A stretch of DNA of 64,000 nucleotides, from contig DHXR01000042.1 of the NCBI GenBank assembly GCA_002413785.1, forward strand, positions 62,001 to 126,000, written 5' to 3'. The notes beneath the pieces were generated by a model. The model did no database searches, was not told the origin of the DNA, and worked only from the letters and a program-made list of their open reading frames with translations. A program made the translations under genes and the position numbers. The DNA comes from Mucilaginibacter sp. UBA5151 (lineage in GTDB: Bacteria > Bacteroidota > Bacteroidia > Sphingobacteriales > Sphingobacteriaceae). Position 1 is the stretch's first letter. Each line of letters starts with the position of its first letter. This document shows, one piece after another, positions 43,550 through 52,131 of this stretch.

Positions 43550-44009
43550 TGCCTGCCCCCTTTCTGTTCCCACCCATTACCTCTTCGGCAAGGCCCGCAA
43601 AATCATCAGGCTCGTTATCAATCATTGCACGGTGAGCCGTTTTGTCCCAAACCTCAATTTTGTTTAGCTGACAGGTAAGCACAACATCACTTTTAATGCC
43701 TGCGTAATCCAGTAACAACTGAGGTAAATTTATCCGCCCTGTGGCATCAGGCGTAAGCTCAGTTGCGCCACGGGTAAAATATCTGATAAATTCTATGCTT
43801 TTAGTTTCATATTGGTTAAGTTTGTTCAATTCGTCGAGTTTTTTGTTCCACTCAGTTTTTGTGTATATGACTAAATACTTTTTAAAGCCGCGATTGATCA
43901 CAAGGCCCTCACTTTCAGCTTCGGGAAGCTGTTTTTTGAGGCCAGAAGGGATCATCATACGCCCTTTGGTATCCAGTTTACATTCAAACTCGCCGATCAA
44001 ATATGACAT
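43542..44009 (-). CDS. mraZ: Transcriptional regulator MraZ
   Basis: This 155-residue protein has two SpoVT/AbrB-like halves. The first carries ECKLDTKGRMMIPSGLKK and the second ATGRINLPQLLLDYAG, each with the D-x-x-GR-x-x-(I/L)P core. MraZ binds direct repeats upstream of its own gene and represses the dcw operon. It is the first gene of the cluster. A likely operator is at 44051-44080. Confidence 0.95.
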   Translation of the reverse strand: MSYLIGEFECKLDTKGRMMIPSGLKKQLPEAESEGLVINRGFKKYLVIYTKTEWNKKLDELNKLNQYETKSIEFIRYFTRGATELTPDATGRINLPQLLLDYAGIKSDVVLTCQLNKIEVWDKTAHRAMIDNEPDDFAGLAEEVMGGNRKGAGNE

Positions 44010-44050
44010 TATGAAACTTTGATATTATTTGTAGTGTAAAATTAAGTTTC

Positions 44051-44080
44051 TTCTACCACTTTTTACCACTTTTCTCCACT
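44051..44080 (-). promoter_or_regulatory. MraZ operator, three direct decamer repeats
   Basis: On the minus strand the sequence reads AGTGGAGAAA, AGTGGTAAAA, AGTGGTAGAA head to tail at an exact 10-bp period, 42-71 bp before the mraZ start. MraZ proteins are known to bind several short GTGG/TGGG-type repeats spaced one helical turn apart. Confidence 0.75.
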
Positions 44081-44208
44081 AAAGTTACCAACAAGGTTAT
44101 TCAACATTTGTTTGAAACATTTTGCTATAAATTTCTTTTAACCGGGAGAGCGCCGGATTCCATTATTTTCTATTTTATACCTGATTTTCAGAATGTTAAA
44201 AAAATTAG

Positions 44209-44490
44209 ATGATAGCAATAAAACTTAATAACGAACTACTGTTTTCCATCGAACCCCATAAAAAAAGGGTTCGGTTAATTGTACATAATGGTGAAGTGGA
44301 AAACGTTTGCCGGATAATTGATTTAAAAACACTTGAGCATTTTATCCTGTCTGATGAAAAAAGCCTGTTTAAAGGCCGCCTGCAATTGCATAAAAATATA
44401 GCCGGTCTCGGTATTGAAGTAAAAGGCAAAATTGCAGGGATGATAAAGACGGAAGACCTTATAAATTGCGTAGAAGAAGCTATATTTTAG
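44209..44490 (+). CDS. Small conserved-looking protein divergent from mraZ
   Basis: This 93-residue protein (MIAIKLNNELLFSIEPHKKR, then RLIVHNGEVENVCRIIDLKT) has an alternating beta-like pattern and no recognisable domain. It is divergent from mraZ with a 199-bp shared upstream region. I cannot suggest a function. Confidence 0.6.
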   Translation: MIAIKLNNELLFSIEPHKKRVRLIVHNGEVENVCRIIDLKTLEHFILSDEKSLFKGRLQLHKNIAGLGIEVKGKIAGMIKTEDLINCVEEAIF

Positions 44491-44585
44491 TTGTTCCCGT
44501 CTCTCGCAGAGGACCCTGCGTTCCGGCCGGCCTGGAAATGTCAGATTTACGAAGTTATGAAAACTCGTAAGTTTTTTAGTTGGTG

Positions 44586-45161
44586 TTACCCCTCAATCCT
44601 TATATCATACTTAGCCAGTAACCCCGGCAAACCATGAACCGAAAACTTCGCTTTTTTTAAAGTATTAATATCCGGGTCGATGATGAAATTATAGGCAGTC
44701 CTGAAGTCGGCATTTTTTAATATGGTGCGGTTAAAGAAAGCACGGTTAAGGTTGCAATTATTAAATTGGACATCGCTCAGATCGGCCCAGGTAAAATCAG
44801 TTTCAACCATCGAGCAATCTGTAAATTTTGCGCCTTTGTTTTTCTTTTTGTAGAAGATGGCGTTATCAAGGATACAATTGGTAAAATTCACCTCAAACAA
44901 AAAGTCGCAACTTTTGCTGAAATCGGCGCCGCTTAATTTGCAGTCCTTAAACTGAATATCCTGTAACCCGGTATCGGATAAATGTATCAACGACAAATTG
45001 CAGCCCTCGAACCTGCAGGTAATAAAAACGATCCCCGACAGGTGGGCATAAGAAAGATCGCAGTTGATAAACTCGCAATTTTCATAAGTGCACTTTCGGC
45101 CGGCAATGGCATCAGCGGTTATTTTGATAAAGGTTTCGTCTTCGATTATTTCAGAGATCAT
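44586..45161 (-). CDS. Pentapeptide-repeat protein
   Basis: This 191-residue protein is built almost wholly of pentapeptide repeats of the A(D/N)LXX type: CEFINCDLSYAHLSGIVF, CRFEGCNLSLIHL, CKLSGADFSKSCDFLFEVNF, CNLNRAFFNRTILKNADF. Such repeats fold into a right-handed quadrilateral beta helix. Some relatives mimic DNA and protect gyrase (Qnr type), but most have no assigned role. There is no signal peptide. It is 58 bp downstream of icmF on the same strand. Confidence 0.88.
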   Translation of the reverse strand: MISEIIEDETFIKITADAIAGRKCTYENCEFINCDLSYAHLSGIVFITCRFEGCNLSLIHLSDTGLQDIQFKDCKLSGADFSKSCDFLFEVNFTNCILDNAIFYKKKNKGAKFTDCSMVETDFTWADLSDVQFNNCNLNRAFFNRTILKNADFRTAYNFIIDPDINTLKKAKFSVHGLPGLLAKYDIRIEG

Positions 45162-45219
45162 GGTGCAAAATAAAACATTTTAACCAATCTCCAACCTCAA
45201 ATCTCCAATCACCAAAACC

Positions 45220-48200
45220 TCACATATTCCTTCTGTACTGCCCCCCGACCTCATACAAAGCATGTGAAATTTGGCCAAGCGAACAATACTTACAAGCCTC
45301 CATCAAGCTTTCGAAAATATTCTCACCGGCAATGGCGGTTTTTTGCAGGTTTTTTAATAGCTGCGGGATTTTTTCTTCATTGCGGTGCTGAAACTCATGC
45401 AGCGCTTCAATCTGGAACTGCTTTTCCTCTTCCGTAGCACGGATAACTTCGGAGGGCACAATGGTTGGCGAACCTTTTTTGTTAAGGAAAGTATTTACGC
45501 CGATGATCGGGTATTCGCCGGTATGTTTCAGGGTTTCATAATAAAGCGATTCTTCCTGTATCTTGCTGCGCTGGTACATGGTTTCCATAGCGCCCAATAC
45601 GCCCCCACGGTCGTTGATAGCTTTAAATTCGGCCATTACGGCTTCTTCCACCAGGTCGGTCAGTTCCTCAATAATGAATGCGCCCTGTATCGGGTTCTCA
45701 TTTTTGGCGAGGCCCAGTTCCCGGTTAATAATCAGCTGGATAGCCATCGCCCTGCGTACTGATTCTTCGGTTGGGGTGGTGATGGCCTCATCGTAAGCAT
45801 TGGTATGCAGCGAATTGCAGTTATCATAAATAGCATACAAAGCCTGTAAAGTGGTGCGGATATCATTAAAATCAATCTCCTGCGCATGTAACGAACGCCC
45901 GCTGGTTTGGATATGGTATTTCAGTTTTTGGGAACGGTCGTTACCCTTGTATTTGTTTTTAACAGCCTTTGCCCAGATGCGCCTGGCCACACGGCCAATA
46001 ACAGAATATTCGGGATCAATCCCGTTGGAGAAAAAGAAAGACAGGTTTGGTGCGAAATTATCAATATGCATCCCTCGGCTCAGGTAATACTCCACATAAG
46101 TAAAACCGTTGGATAAGGTAAAAGCGAGCTGCGTAACAGGGTTAGCCCCGGCTTCGGCAATATGGTAGCCGGAGATTGAAACCGAATAAAAGTTGCGCAC
46201 CTTTTCATTGATAAAATACTGCTGTATATCGCCCATCATCCGCAAAGCGAATTCGGTAGAGAAAATACAGGTATTTTGCGCCTGGTCTTCCTTTAAAATA
46301 TCCGCCTGTACCGTACCACGAACTGTGGCAATGGCATAAGCTTTGATTTTCGCGTACACATCGGGTGGTAAAACCTGGTCGCCGGTGAGGCCGAGGAGCA
46401 TGAGACCGAGGCCGTTGTTGCCTGCGGGTAAAGCCTCACCCCGGCCCTCTCCAAAGGAGAGGGAGGTTGCCTCACCTAAATCCTCTCCAAAGGAGAGGAC
46501 TTTAACTTCACCCTTTTCAGAACCCTCTCCTTTGGAGAGGGCAGGGTGAGGCTGGACATTAGCCTCACCTAAATCCTCTCCAAAAGAGAGGACTTTGCGA
46601 TCCGCCTCATTTAAACCACCTGCATCAGAACCCTCTCCTTTGGAGAGGGCAGGGTGAGGCGTATCGTCTCCAAAGGAAGGAACTTTCCTGTCTGGTTGAT
46701 TAATTAATGTTTGTTTTATGGCTTCAACAACTTTTTGAGCATCCTTCAGCACTTCATCATTTGAAAACCGTATAACATCGAATCCTTCCGTGTTTAAAAC
46801 CTGGGTTCTTATTTCATCCAGTTCCCTGGTAATTTCTTGTTCATGATAACCTCCGTCAACTTCAATTACTAAACCTTTACCCAAACAAACAAAATCCGCA
46901 ATATAACCGTCAATGGCGTGCTGCCTTCTGATTTTGTACCCGGTTTGATTATTTCTTAATAGCTGCCATAAAATATTTTCCGCTTCGGTTTGATTTTGCC
47001 TGCTTTCTCTTGAATTTACCTTTAGCGTCTCCCAAATTTTTGAATCACCAATCTCATAACCAAACCTCTTACCCCCCTCTCCTTTTTCCTTATCTCCCTC
47101 TCCTTTGGAGAGGGCCAGGGTGAGGCTTCTTAGGCCCTCTCCTTTGGAGAGGGTTTGGGTGAGGCGATACGCCGGCCTTGCTAACCCTTTATCATCATAC
47201 AACTCCTTAAACTTCGCCTCCACTAAATGCTCCAGTTTATGTTCGGTAATATATTTTTCACATTGCTGGTCGATAGCCGCATTCATAAAAAAGCCAAGCA
47301 GCATCGGTGCCGGACCGTTAATAGTCATGGACACTGATGTGGAAGCATGACAAAGATCAAAGCCCGAATACAGCTTTTTAGCATCATCCAGTGTGGCGAT
47401 GCTTACACCCGAATTACCGATTTTACCATAAATATCAGGGCGGATATGCGGGTCCTCACCGTACAAAGTGACCGAATCAAACGCAGTAGATAACCGATGG
47501 GCCGGTTGCCCCAGCGAAACATAGTGAAAACGTTTGTTTGTCCGTTCGGGACCGCCCTCACCTGCGAACATGCGGGTTGGGTCCTCTCCCTCACGCTTTA
47601 GCGGGAATACACCTGCTGTATAAGGGAATTCTCCCGGCAAATTTTCAGTAAGCAGCCAGCGCAGAATATCGCCCCATGCCTCGTATTTGGGCAAGGCTAT
47701 TTTTGGGATGCGCAGCTGCGAAAGCGAGGTATAATAAAGCGGCTGTTTAATTTCTTTATCCCGAACTTTATAAATAAAGTTTTCGGCGGTATATTTTTTA
47801 ACGGTATGCGGCCAGTGCTTTAACAGTCGTTTACATTCGGGGTGCAGGTGTTCTTCCAGGTGCTTTTGAATATCCTGCAGAGCCTCGCTTAAATCCGCAG
47901 CACTGGAAGAGACATTACCTTTGGCGCCCTGTCCTTCGGAGTAAGACGGGATTATTGTATTTCCCTGATCAGGAGCCCGGCCTTTTACCCCATCTCCAAA
48001 TGTAAGGATACCCTTTACGCCATCTATCTGGAACAACTGCTGGGCAATTTTACATTGTTCATTCACCCAATGCTTATAGGCCTGGCTGTTTTCAACGATT
48101 TCGGCCAGGTAACGAACCCTGTCAGGCGGGATGATGTATATTTTTTCTGATTCGCCGGTATGCAAATGGGCGATGCTTTTTGCATCGACAAAGTTAATTC

Positions 48201-49413
48201 CGGTTTTCGCTTTGATAGCTTTCATCAATGCCTCAAACAGCGTATTCATGCCGGGGTCGTTAAACTGGGAGGCCATAGTACCATAAACAGGGATCTCATC
48301 ATCCTTTGCGTTGAAAAGGTGATGGTTCCGTTTATACTGCTTGCGTACATCGCGGATGGCATCCAGCGCGCCGCGTTTGTCGAATTTATTGAGGGCCACC
48401 ATGTCGGCAAAATCGAGCATGTCTATTTTTTCGAGTTGGGTAGCAGCTCCGAATTCCGGCGTCATTACGTATAACGACAAATCGCAATAATCGGTGATCA
48501 TCGTATCCGACTGCCCTATGCCGGAGGTCTCCACGATGATGAGATCGTAACCTGCAGCTTTGCAGATATCAATACTTTCCTGTACATGTTTGGATAAAGC
48601 CAGATTTGCCTGCCTGGTTGCCAGCGAACGCATGTAAACACGCGGACTGTTAATGGCATTCATCCTGATTCTGTCGCCCAATAAAGCGCCGCCCGTTTTA
48701 CGTTTGGAGGGATCTACAGAGATAATGGCCAGTGTTTTATCAGTTTCCATCAAAAACCGCCGCACTATTTCATCAACTAAGGATGATTTTCCCGAGCCGC
48801 CGGTACCTGTAATCCCAATGACAGGGGTATGATTGGTGCTGATGATCTTATGTACCTCGGATAAAAAGTGATCGGCTTCTTTGGGGTAATTTTCAACAAT
48901 ACTTATCGCGGTGGCGATTGATTTTATATCTTTTTCGGGCAGGTGTTTCAGTTCGCCGTTTAGTTTTATTTTGTTCTGGAAGTCGCACTGCCGCAGCATA
49001 TCGTTGATCATGCCCTGCAAGCCCATGGTGCGACCATCATCAGGTGAATAAATACGGGCTATGCCATAATCCTGCAATTCTTTGATCTCATCCGGCAAAA
49101 ACACGCCGCCTCCGCCGCCAAATATTTTGATATGACCCGCCCCGCGCTCTTTGAGCAGATCGTGCATGTACTTAAAATATTCCACGTGCCCGCCCTGGTA
49201 ACTTGTTAAGGCAATACCCTGCACATCTTCCTGTATGGCGCAGTTCACCACTTCTTCAACAGACCGGTTATGCCCGAGATGGATCACCTCTGCACCCGAC
49301 GACTGCAAAATGCGGCGCATAATGTTTATGGTGGCATCATGCCCGTCGAACAGCGAAGCGGCAGTTACAAAACGGATCTTGTATTTTGAATGGTACGGGG
49401 CAATGCTTTCCAT
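45220..49413 (-). CDS. icmF: Fused B12-dependent acyl-CoA mutase IcmF with in-frame DUF559 insert
   Basis: The protein has 1,397 residues. Domains in order: B12-binding (residues 10-140, LFDGHDATINIMRRIL and KIFGGGGGVF), MeaB-like G-protein chaperone (about 190-420, Walker A GTGGSGKSSLVDE), and the mutase barrel from about 520. The substrate region includes GFDLCHASTSVSMTINGPAP, and TVRGTVQADILKEDQAQNTC continues after the insert. Without the insert the length (1,152) is normal for IcmF-type isobutyryl-/methylmalonyl-CoA mutases. Residues 750-994 are foreign (see 46432-47166) and fall in a linker between ARPAY and LPAGNNGLGL. The frame is open throughout, so a fusion protein is predicted. Confidence 0.93.
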   Translation of the reverse strand: MESIAPYHSKYKIRFVTAASLFDGHDATINIMRRILQSSGAEVIHLGHNRSVEEVVNCAIQEDVQGIALTSYQGGHVEYFKYMHDLLKERGAGHIKIFGGGGGVFLPDEIKELQDYGIARIYSPDDGRTMGLQGMINDMLRQCDFQNKIKLNGELKHLPEKDIKSIATAISIVENYPKEADHFLSEVHKIISTNHTPVIGITGTGGSGKSSLVDEIVRRFLMETDKTLAIISVDPSKRKTGGALLGDRIRMNAINSPRVYMRSLATRQANLALSKHVQESIDICKAAGYDLIIVETSGIGQSDTMITDYCDLSLYVMTPEFGAATQLEKIDMLDFADMVALNKFDKRGALDAIRDVRKQYKRNHHLFNAKDDEIPVYGTMASQFNDPGMNTLFEALMKAIKAKTGINFVDAKSIAHLHTGESEKIYIIPPDRVRYLAEIVENSQAYKHWVNEQCKIAQQLFQIDGVKGILTFGDGVKGRAPDQGNTIIPSYSEGQGAKGNVSSSAADLSEALQDIQKHLEEHLHPECKRLLKHWPHTVKKYTAENFIYKVRDKEIKQPLYYTSLSQLRIPKIALPKYEAWGDILRWLLTENLPGEFPYTAGVFPLKREGEDPTRMFAGEGGPERTNKRFHYVSLGQPAHRLSTAFDSVTLYGEDPHIRPDIYGKIGNSGVSIATLDDAKKLYSGFDLCHASTSVSMTINGPAPMLLGFFMNAAIDQQCEKYITEHKLEHLVEAKFKELYDDKGLARPAYRLTQTLSKGEGLRSLTLALSKGEGDKEKGEGGKRFGYEIGDSKIWETLKVNSRESRQNQTEAENILWQLLRNNQTGYKIRRQHAIDGYIADFVCLGKGLVIEVDGGYHEQEITRELDEIRTQVLNTEGFDVIRFSNDEVLKDAQKVVEAIKQTLINQPDRKVPSFGDDTPHPALSKGEGSDAGGLNEADRKVLSFGEDLGEANVQPHPALSKGEGSEKGEVKVLSFGEDLGEATSLSFGEGRGEALPAGNNGLGLMLLGLTGDQVLPPDVYAKIKAYAIATVRGTVQADILKEDQAQNTCIFSTEFALRMMGDIQQYFINEKVRNFYSVSISGYHIAEAGANPVTQLAFTLSNGFTYVEYYLSRGMHIDNFAPNLSFFFSNGIDPEYSVIGRVARRIWAKAVKNKYKGNDRSQKLKYHIQTSGRSLHAQEIDFNDIRTTLQALYAIYDNCNSLHTNAYDEAITTPTEESVRRAMAIQLIINRELGLAKNENPIQGAFIIEELTDLVEEAVMAEFKAINDRGGVLGAMETMYQRSKIQEESLYYETLKHTGEYPIIGVNTFLNKKGSPTIVPSEVIRATEEEKQFQIEALHEFQHRNEEKIPQLLKNLQKTAIAGENIFESLMEACKYCSLGQISHALYEVGGQYRRNM
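46432..47166 (-). mobile_element. 735-bp in-frame insert: DUF559 nuclease domain framed by CTCTCC palindromes
   Basis: The insert codes for 245 residues of IcmF (750-994). The DUF559 core lies at about 46705-47019 (QNQTEAENILWQLLRNNQTG, KIRRQHAIDGYIADFVCLGK, LVIEVDGGYHEQEITRELDE, FDVIRFSNDEVL). PD-(D/E)XK-like acidic residues are visible: Asp840 in IADF and Glu851 in IEVDGG. Palindromes with core CTCTCCTTTGGAGAG or its complement flank it: two on the N-terminal side (47096-47114, 47135-47153) and at least five plus a fragment on the other (46446-46680). The insert has no internal methionine codon. No target duplication is evident. Confidence 0.85.
46433..46683. repeat. Cluster of CTCTCC-palindromes, C-terminal side of the DUF559 insert
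   Basis: Five copies of a unit composed of GCCTCACC, a short linker and the palindrome CTCTCC(AAA/TTT)GGAGAG occur in alternating orientation at 46433-46463, 46469-46500, 46523-46552, 46562-46592 and 46631-46660, with a degenerate sixth at 46661-46683. All are translated as part of IcmF (LSKGEG, LSFGEDLGEA). Confidence 0.85.
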
Positions 49414-49769
49414 GGCGGGCTATAATTAATATAAAGCAAAATTAACATAAATAAAGTATGTAAAATTTATGCATGCATAATATTTCGTTTATGCGGACGC
49501 CGATACCCCGAAAGGGTGCAAATCATATTATCGCTAATCACCTAATTTGGGCTAAAGCCCTTAGTTCTTTGTTTACCCCCCTTCCCTTAAAAGGGACGGC
49601 AATGAATTACACACTATGTTACATTCATTGCGGCCCTGATTTTCGGGACAGATAAAGAAGTATCAATTAAGGCTTTAGCCAAATTCCGCCTTACCGTTCA
49701 GCGATAAAAATTCAGAGGCCAAAAACTTCGGTAACAAATCATTTAAAAGCCCTTTGTTTCCGGGTAAGT
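49414..49769. repeat. Intergenic region with GGGCTAAAGCC inverted repeat
   Basis: AATTTGGGCTAAAGCC (49544) pairs with GGCTTTAGCCAAATT (49671-49685), enclosing a smaller palindrome around CCCTTAAAAGGGACGGCAAT. This is a repeat type common between Bacteroidota genes. The icmF promoter should lie at the left edge; a TAATTTTG -7-like element is present on the minus strand near 49443-49450. No gene is seen. Confidence 0.6.
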
Positions 49770-50858
49770 TCAGTCTTCAGCTGTCCTTTGTTCCTGTTTG
49801 CTCAAATAAAGGCTAATAACAAGGGAAGTTAACAGCAGCATTCCTGTAAACTGATGGACAACGGAATAATAGATCGCTGTTTTGAAAAAAACACTGTTCA
49901 ACAACGCTAAAACGCCCAATATAATTTGCAAAATAACCAGCAACAAAGGAATGAGCCGGAATTTATATAACCACGAATAAACAGGCATTTTTATGGCTTT
50001 AACAAACCATAATATACTTATGAACCCGATCAGGTAGGCCAGTGAACGGTGAATAAACTGGATTGTTATCGGATTGGCATATAAATTATAAAAAAAACTC
50101 CCGTTAGCGGCCATCCCTTCCGGGATAAAAGCGCGGTTAATATCAGGCCAGGTTGGTGCGCTCAGCGCGGCATGTGTGCCCGCCATAAAAGCGCCATAAA
50201 TGAGCTGAAAAAACAATAACGACAGCAGGATAATATTCAACCGTTTTAACTTGGGCGCATACAATACCTCACCGTCAGGTACACCCAGCTTTAAGGTTAG
50301 CCACAAAAGGTACACAAGTAAAAAAAGTGCGCACATAAAATGGATGGCCAACTTTATATGGCTTACAGCAATATCGGTATCATTCAGCCCGCTTTGCACC
50401 ATGATCCAGCCGATGGCCCCCTGTAAACCGCCCAAAACAAACAGGATGATCATTGGTTTAACCATGTCGCGGTGGATCTTTTTTTGAAAAAGAAAAACAA
50501 GGAAAGGAATAATAAATACCAGGCCCATAAGCCGCGCCCATTCACGGTGCAGCCATTCCCAAAAGAAAATCGCCTTATAGTCAGCTAACGTAAACTGGTT
50601 GTTTATTTTTTTAAACTGTGCAATTTGCTGGTATTTATTGAAACTTTGCAGCCAGGCGTGTTGGTTTAATGGCGGCAATGCGCCCATAAGTGGCTGCCAC
50701 TCAGTAATTGATAAACCCGAACCGGTTAAACGGGTAATCCCTCCAAGCAGGATCTGTATCATCAGCATGCCTACCCCAACGCCTAACCAAATGATCACAG
50801 CCTTGTTAGTCCTGTTAATCGTTTCCTGCGGATTATTTCCAAAAATTGCTTTCAGCAT
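49770..50858 (-). CDS. ctaA: Heme A synthase (COX15/CtaA family)
   Basis: This 362-residue protein has eight membrane helices in two four-helix halves. GGITRLTGSGLSITEWQPLMGALPP near residues 39-63 and FFWEWLHREWARLMG with heme-ligand histidine are COX15 signatures; later histidines appear in IAVSHIKLAIHF, AGTHAALSAPTWP and FIHRSLAYLIG. It converts heme O to heme A for cytochrome oxidase. No cox genes are adjacent; it is divergent from the radical SAM gene. Confidence 0.93.
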   Translation of the reverse strand: MLKAIFGNNPQETINRTNKAVIIWLGVGVGMLMIQILLGGITRLTGSGLSITEWQPLMGALPPLNQHAWLQSFNKYQQIAQFKKINNQFTLADYKAIFFWEWLHREWARLMGLVFIIPFLVFLFQKKIHRDMVKPMIILFVLGGLQGAIGWIMVQSGLNDTDIAVSHIKLAIHFMCALFLLVYLLWLTLKLGVPDGEVLYAPKLKRLNIILLSLLFFQLIYGAFMAGTHAALSAPTWPDINRAFIPEGMAANGSFFYNLYANPITIQFIHRSLAYLIGFISILWFVKAIKMPVYSWLYKFRLIPLLLVILQIILGVLALLNSVFFKTAIYYSVVHQFTGMLLLTSLVISLYLSKQEQRTAED

Positions 50859-50971
50859 TTTATATTATTCTAAAGGGCGCAAAATTGTATCATTTCTGCA
50901 AGACGGGCAATGATTGCTGTCACTTTTATTTTAAGGAGGTGTTCCGTAAAAATCCATGAAACAAAAAAGCC

Positions 50972-50979
50972 TATCTTTG
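50972..50979 (+). promoter_or_regulatory. -7 element before the radical SAM gene
   Basis: TATCTTTG matches TAnnTTTG and ends 6 bp before the ATG at 50986, which makes a leaderless transcript likely and argues against the upstream ATG at 50956. Confidence 0.5.
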
Positions 50980-50985
50980 CAGCAA

Positions 50986-51984
50986 ATGCAAATAACAGCA
51001 GAAGCGGTAAACCAGGGCTATAAAGGGTACAACAATTACGGTGCATGGCTGCGCCAAAAATACAAAGGGCAGCGCGTGTTCAAAGTAATAGTTGACGGCG
51101 GGTTTACCTGCCCCAACCGCGACGGCTCAAAAGGCTATGGCGGCTGTACCTATTGTAATGTTGATTCATTCACGCCTTCCGTATCGCGTAATAACCCATC
51201 TGTGCGCGAACAGGTGATACAGGGTGTTGAACGTGCCCGCAAAGGCAATAAGGCCGATAAATTTATTATCTATTTTCAGCCCAATACCAATACTTATGCC
51301 CCTGTACATTATCTTAAAATGTTGTACGATGAGGCATTGAGCTACCATACCGAGGATATTGTCGGATTGTCGGTAGGAACCAGGCCGGATTGTATAGATG
51401 CTGAAAAAATAGCGCTTCTGGAGAGTTATACCGACCGTTTTGACGTGGACCTGGAAATGGGCATGGAATCGATATATAACGACACCCTTGCGCAGATCAA
51501 CCGGGGTTGCAGTCATGATGACATGATAAAAACCCTGAAATTGCTGGAAAACAGCAAGCTTGATATTTGCGTGCATACCGTTTTCGGTTTCCCCTGGGAA
51601 ACCAAGGAAATGATGTTGCGTTATGCAGATGAGATCAACCGTTTCCCGCAGATCAAATTTGTCAAATTTCACCACTTACATATCGTTGAGGGTTCGGTAA
51701 TGGGTGTAAAATATAAACGGCAACCGTTTAAAGTTTTTACACTGGATGAATATGCCGACTTCCTTTGCGAACTTTTGCCGCTGGTCCGCCCCGACCTTGT
51801 GATCCAGCGTCTGTTCGGCCTCAGCGATCTCGACCTGTTGATCGCACCCAACTGGGGTCTCAAAAAATCAGAAATACAGTATTATATTGATCAAAAGATA
51901 TTAAACAGAGGGGTTGTGCAGGGATCAAGCCTCACCCTGCCCTCTCCAAAGGAGAGGGTTCTAAAACCCGCCCCCCTTTTTTAA
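50986..51984 (+). CDS. Radical SAM protein, YhcC/TIGR01212 type, with repeat-derived C-terminus
   Basis: The protein has 332 residues from ATG 50986 (MQITAEAVNQGYKGYNNYGA). The radical SAM cluster motif is CPNRDGSKGYGGCTYC, where the spacing to the last two cysteines is that of the YhcC family; GLSVGTRPDCID and LEMGMESIYNDTLAQINRG are further family blocks. The specific reaction is not known to me. The last 18 codons (SLTLPSPKERVLKPAPLF) and the stop come from a CTCTCC palindrome unit that begins at 51929, so the original end of the protein has been replaced. Confidence 0.85.
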   Translation: MQITAEAVNQGYKGYNNYGAWLRQKYKGQRVFKVIVDGGFTCPNRDGSKGYGGCTYCNVDSFTPSVSRNNPSVREQVIQGVERARKGNKADKFIIYFQPNTNTYAPVHYLKMLYDEALSYHTEDIVGLSVGTRPDCIDAEKIALLESYTDRFDVDLEMGMESIYNDTLAQINRGCSHDDMIKTLKLLENSKLDICVHTVFGFPWETKEMMLRYADEINRFPQIKFVKFHHLHIVEGSVMGVKYKRQPFKVFTLDEYADFLCELLPLVRPDLVIQRLFGLSDLDLLIAPNWGLKKSEIQYYIDQKILNRGVVQGSSLTLPSPKERVLKPAPLF

Positions 51985-52055
51985 ATCCTCTCCAAAGGAG
52001 AGGATTTAGGTGAGGCTTTCCTAAACCCTCTCCTTTGGAGAGGGCAGGGTGAGGC
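51929..52055. repeat. CTCTCC-palindrome cluster at the 3' end of the radical SAM gene
   Basis: Three units occur: 51929-51958, 51983-52016 and 52023-52055. Each has GCCTCACC or its complement next to CTCTCC(AAA/TTT)GGAGAG. They are the same family as the units inside icmF 4.8 kb away. The first overlaps coding sequence and supplies the final codons. No nuclease gene lies inside this cluster. Confidence 0.88.
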
Positions 52056-52131
52056 CACAACTTAGCCGGCTTTTTTGCGTAAACAACCGCCAATTAACTA
52101 TCTTAGGAATTATTTTATAATTAAAACGGTT

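Noticed and set aside
46432..47166. DUF559 insert as an intein
   Set aside because: No intein blocks (N-terminal Cys/Ser, TxxH, C-terminal HN) are visible at the junctions, so protein splicing is not supported.
45220..49413. icmF as a frameshifted or mis-assembled fusion of two genes
   Set aside because: The mutase continues in the same frame on both sides of the insert with conserved sequence, the insert is a whole number of codons, and its repeats are found intact elsewhere in the window.
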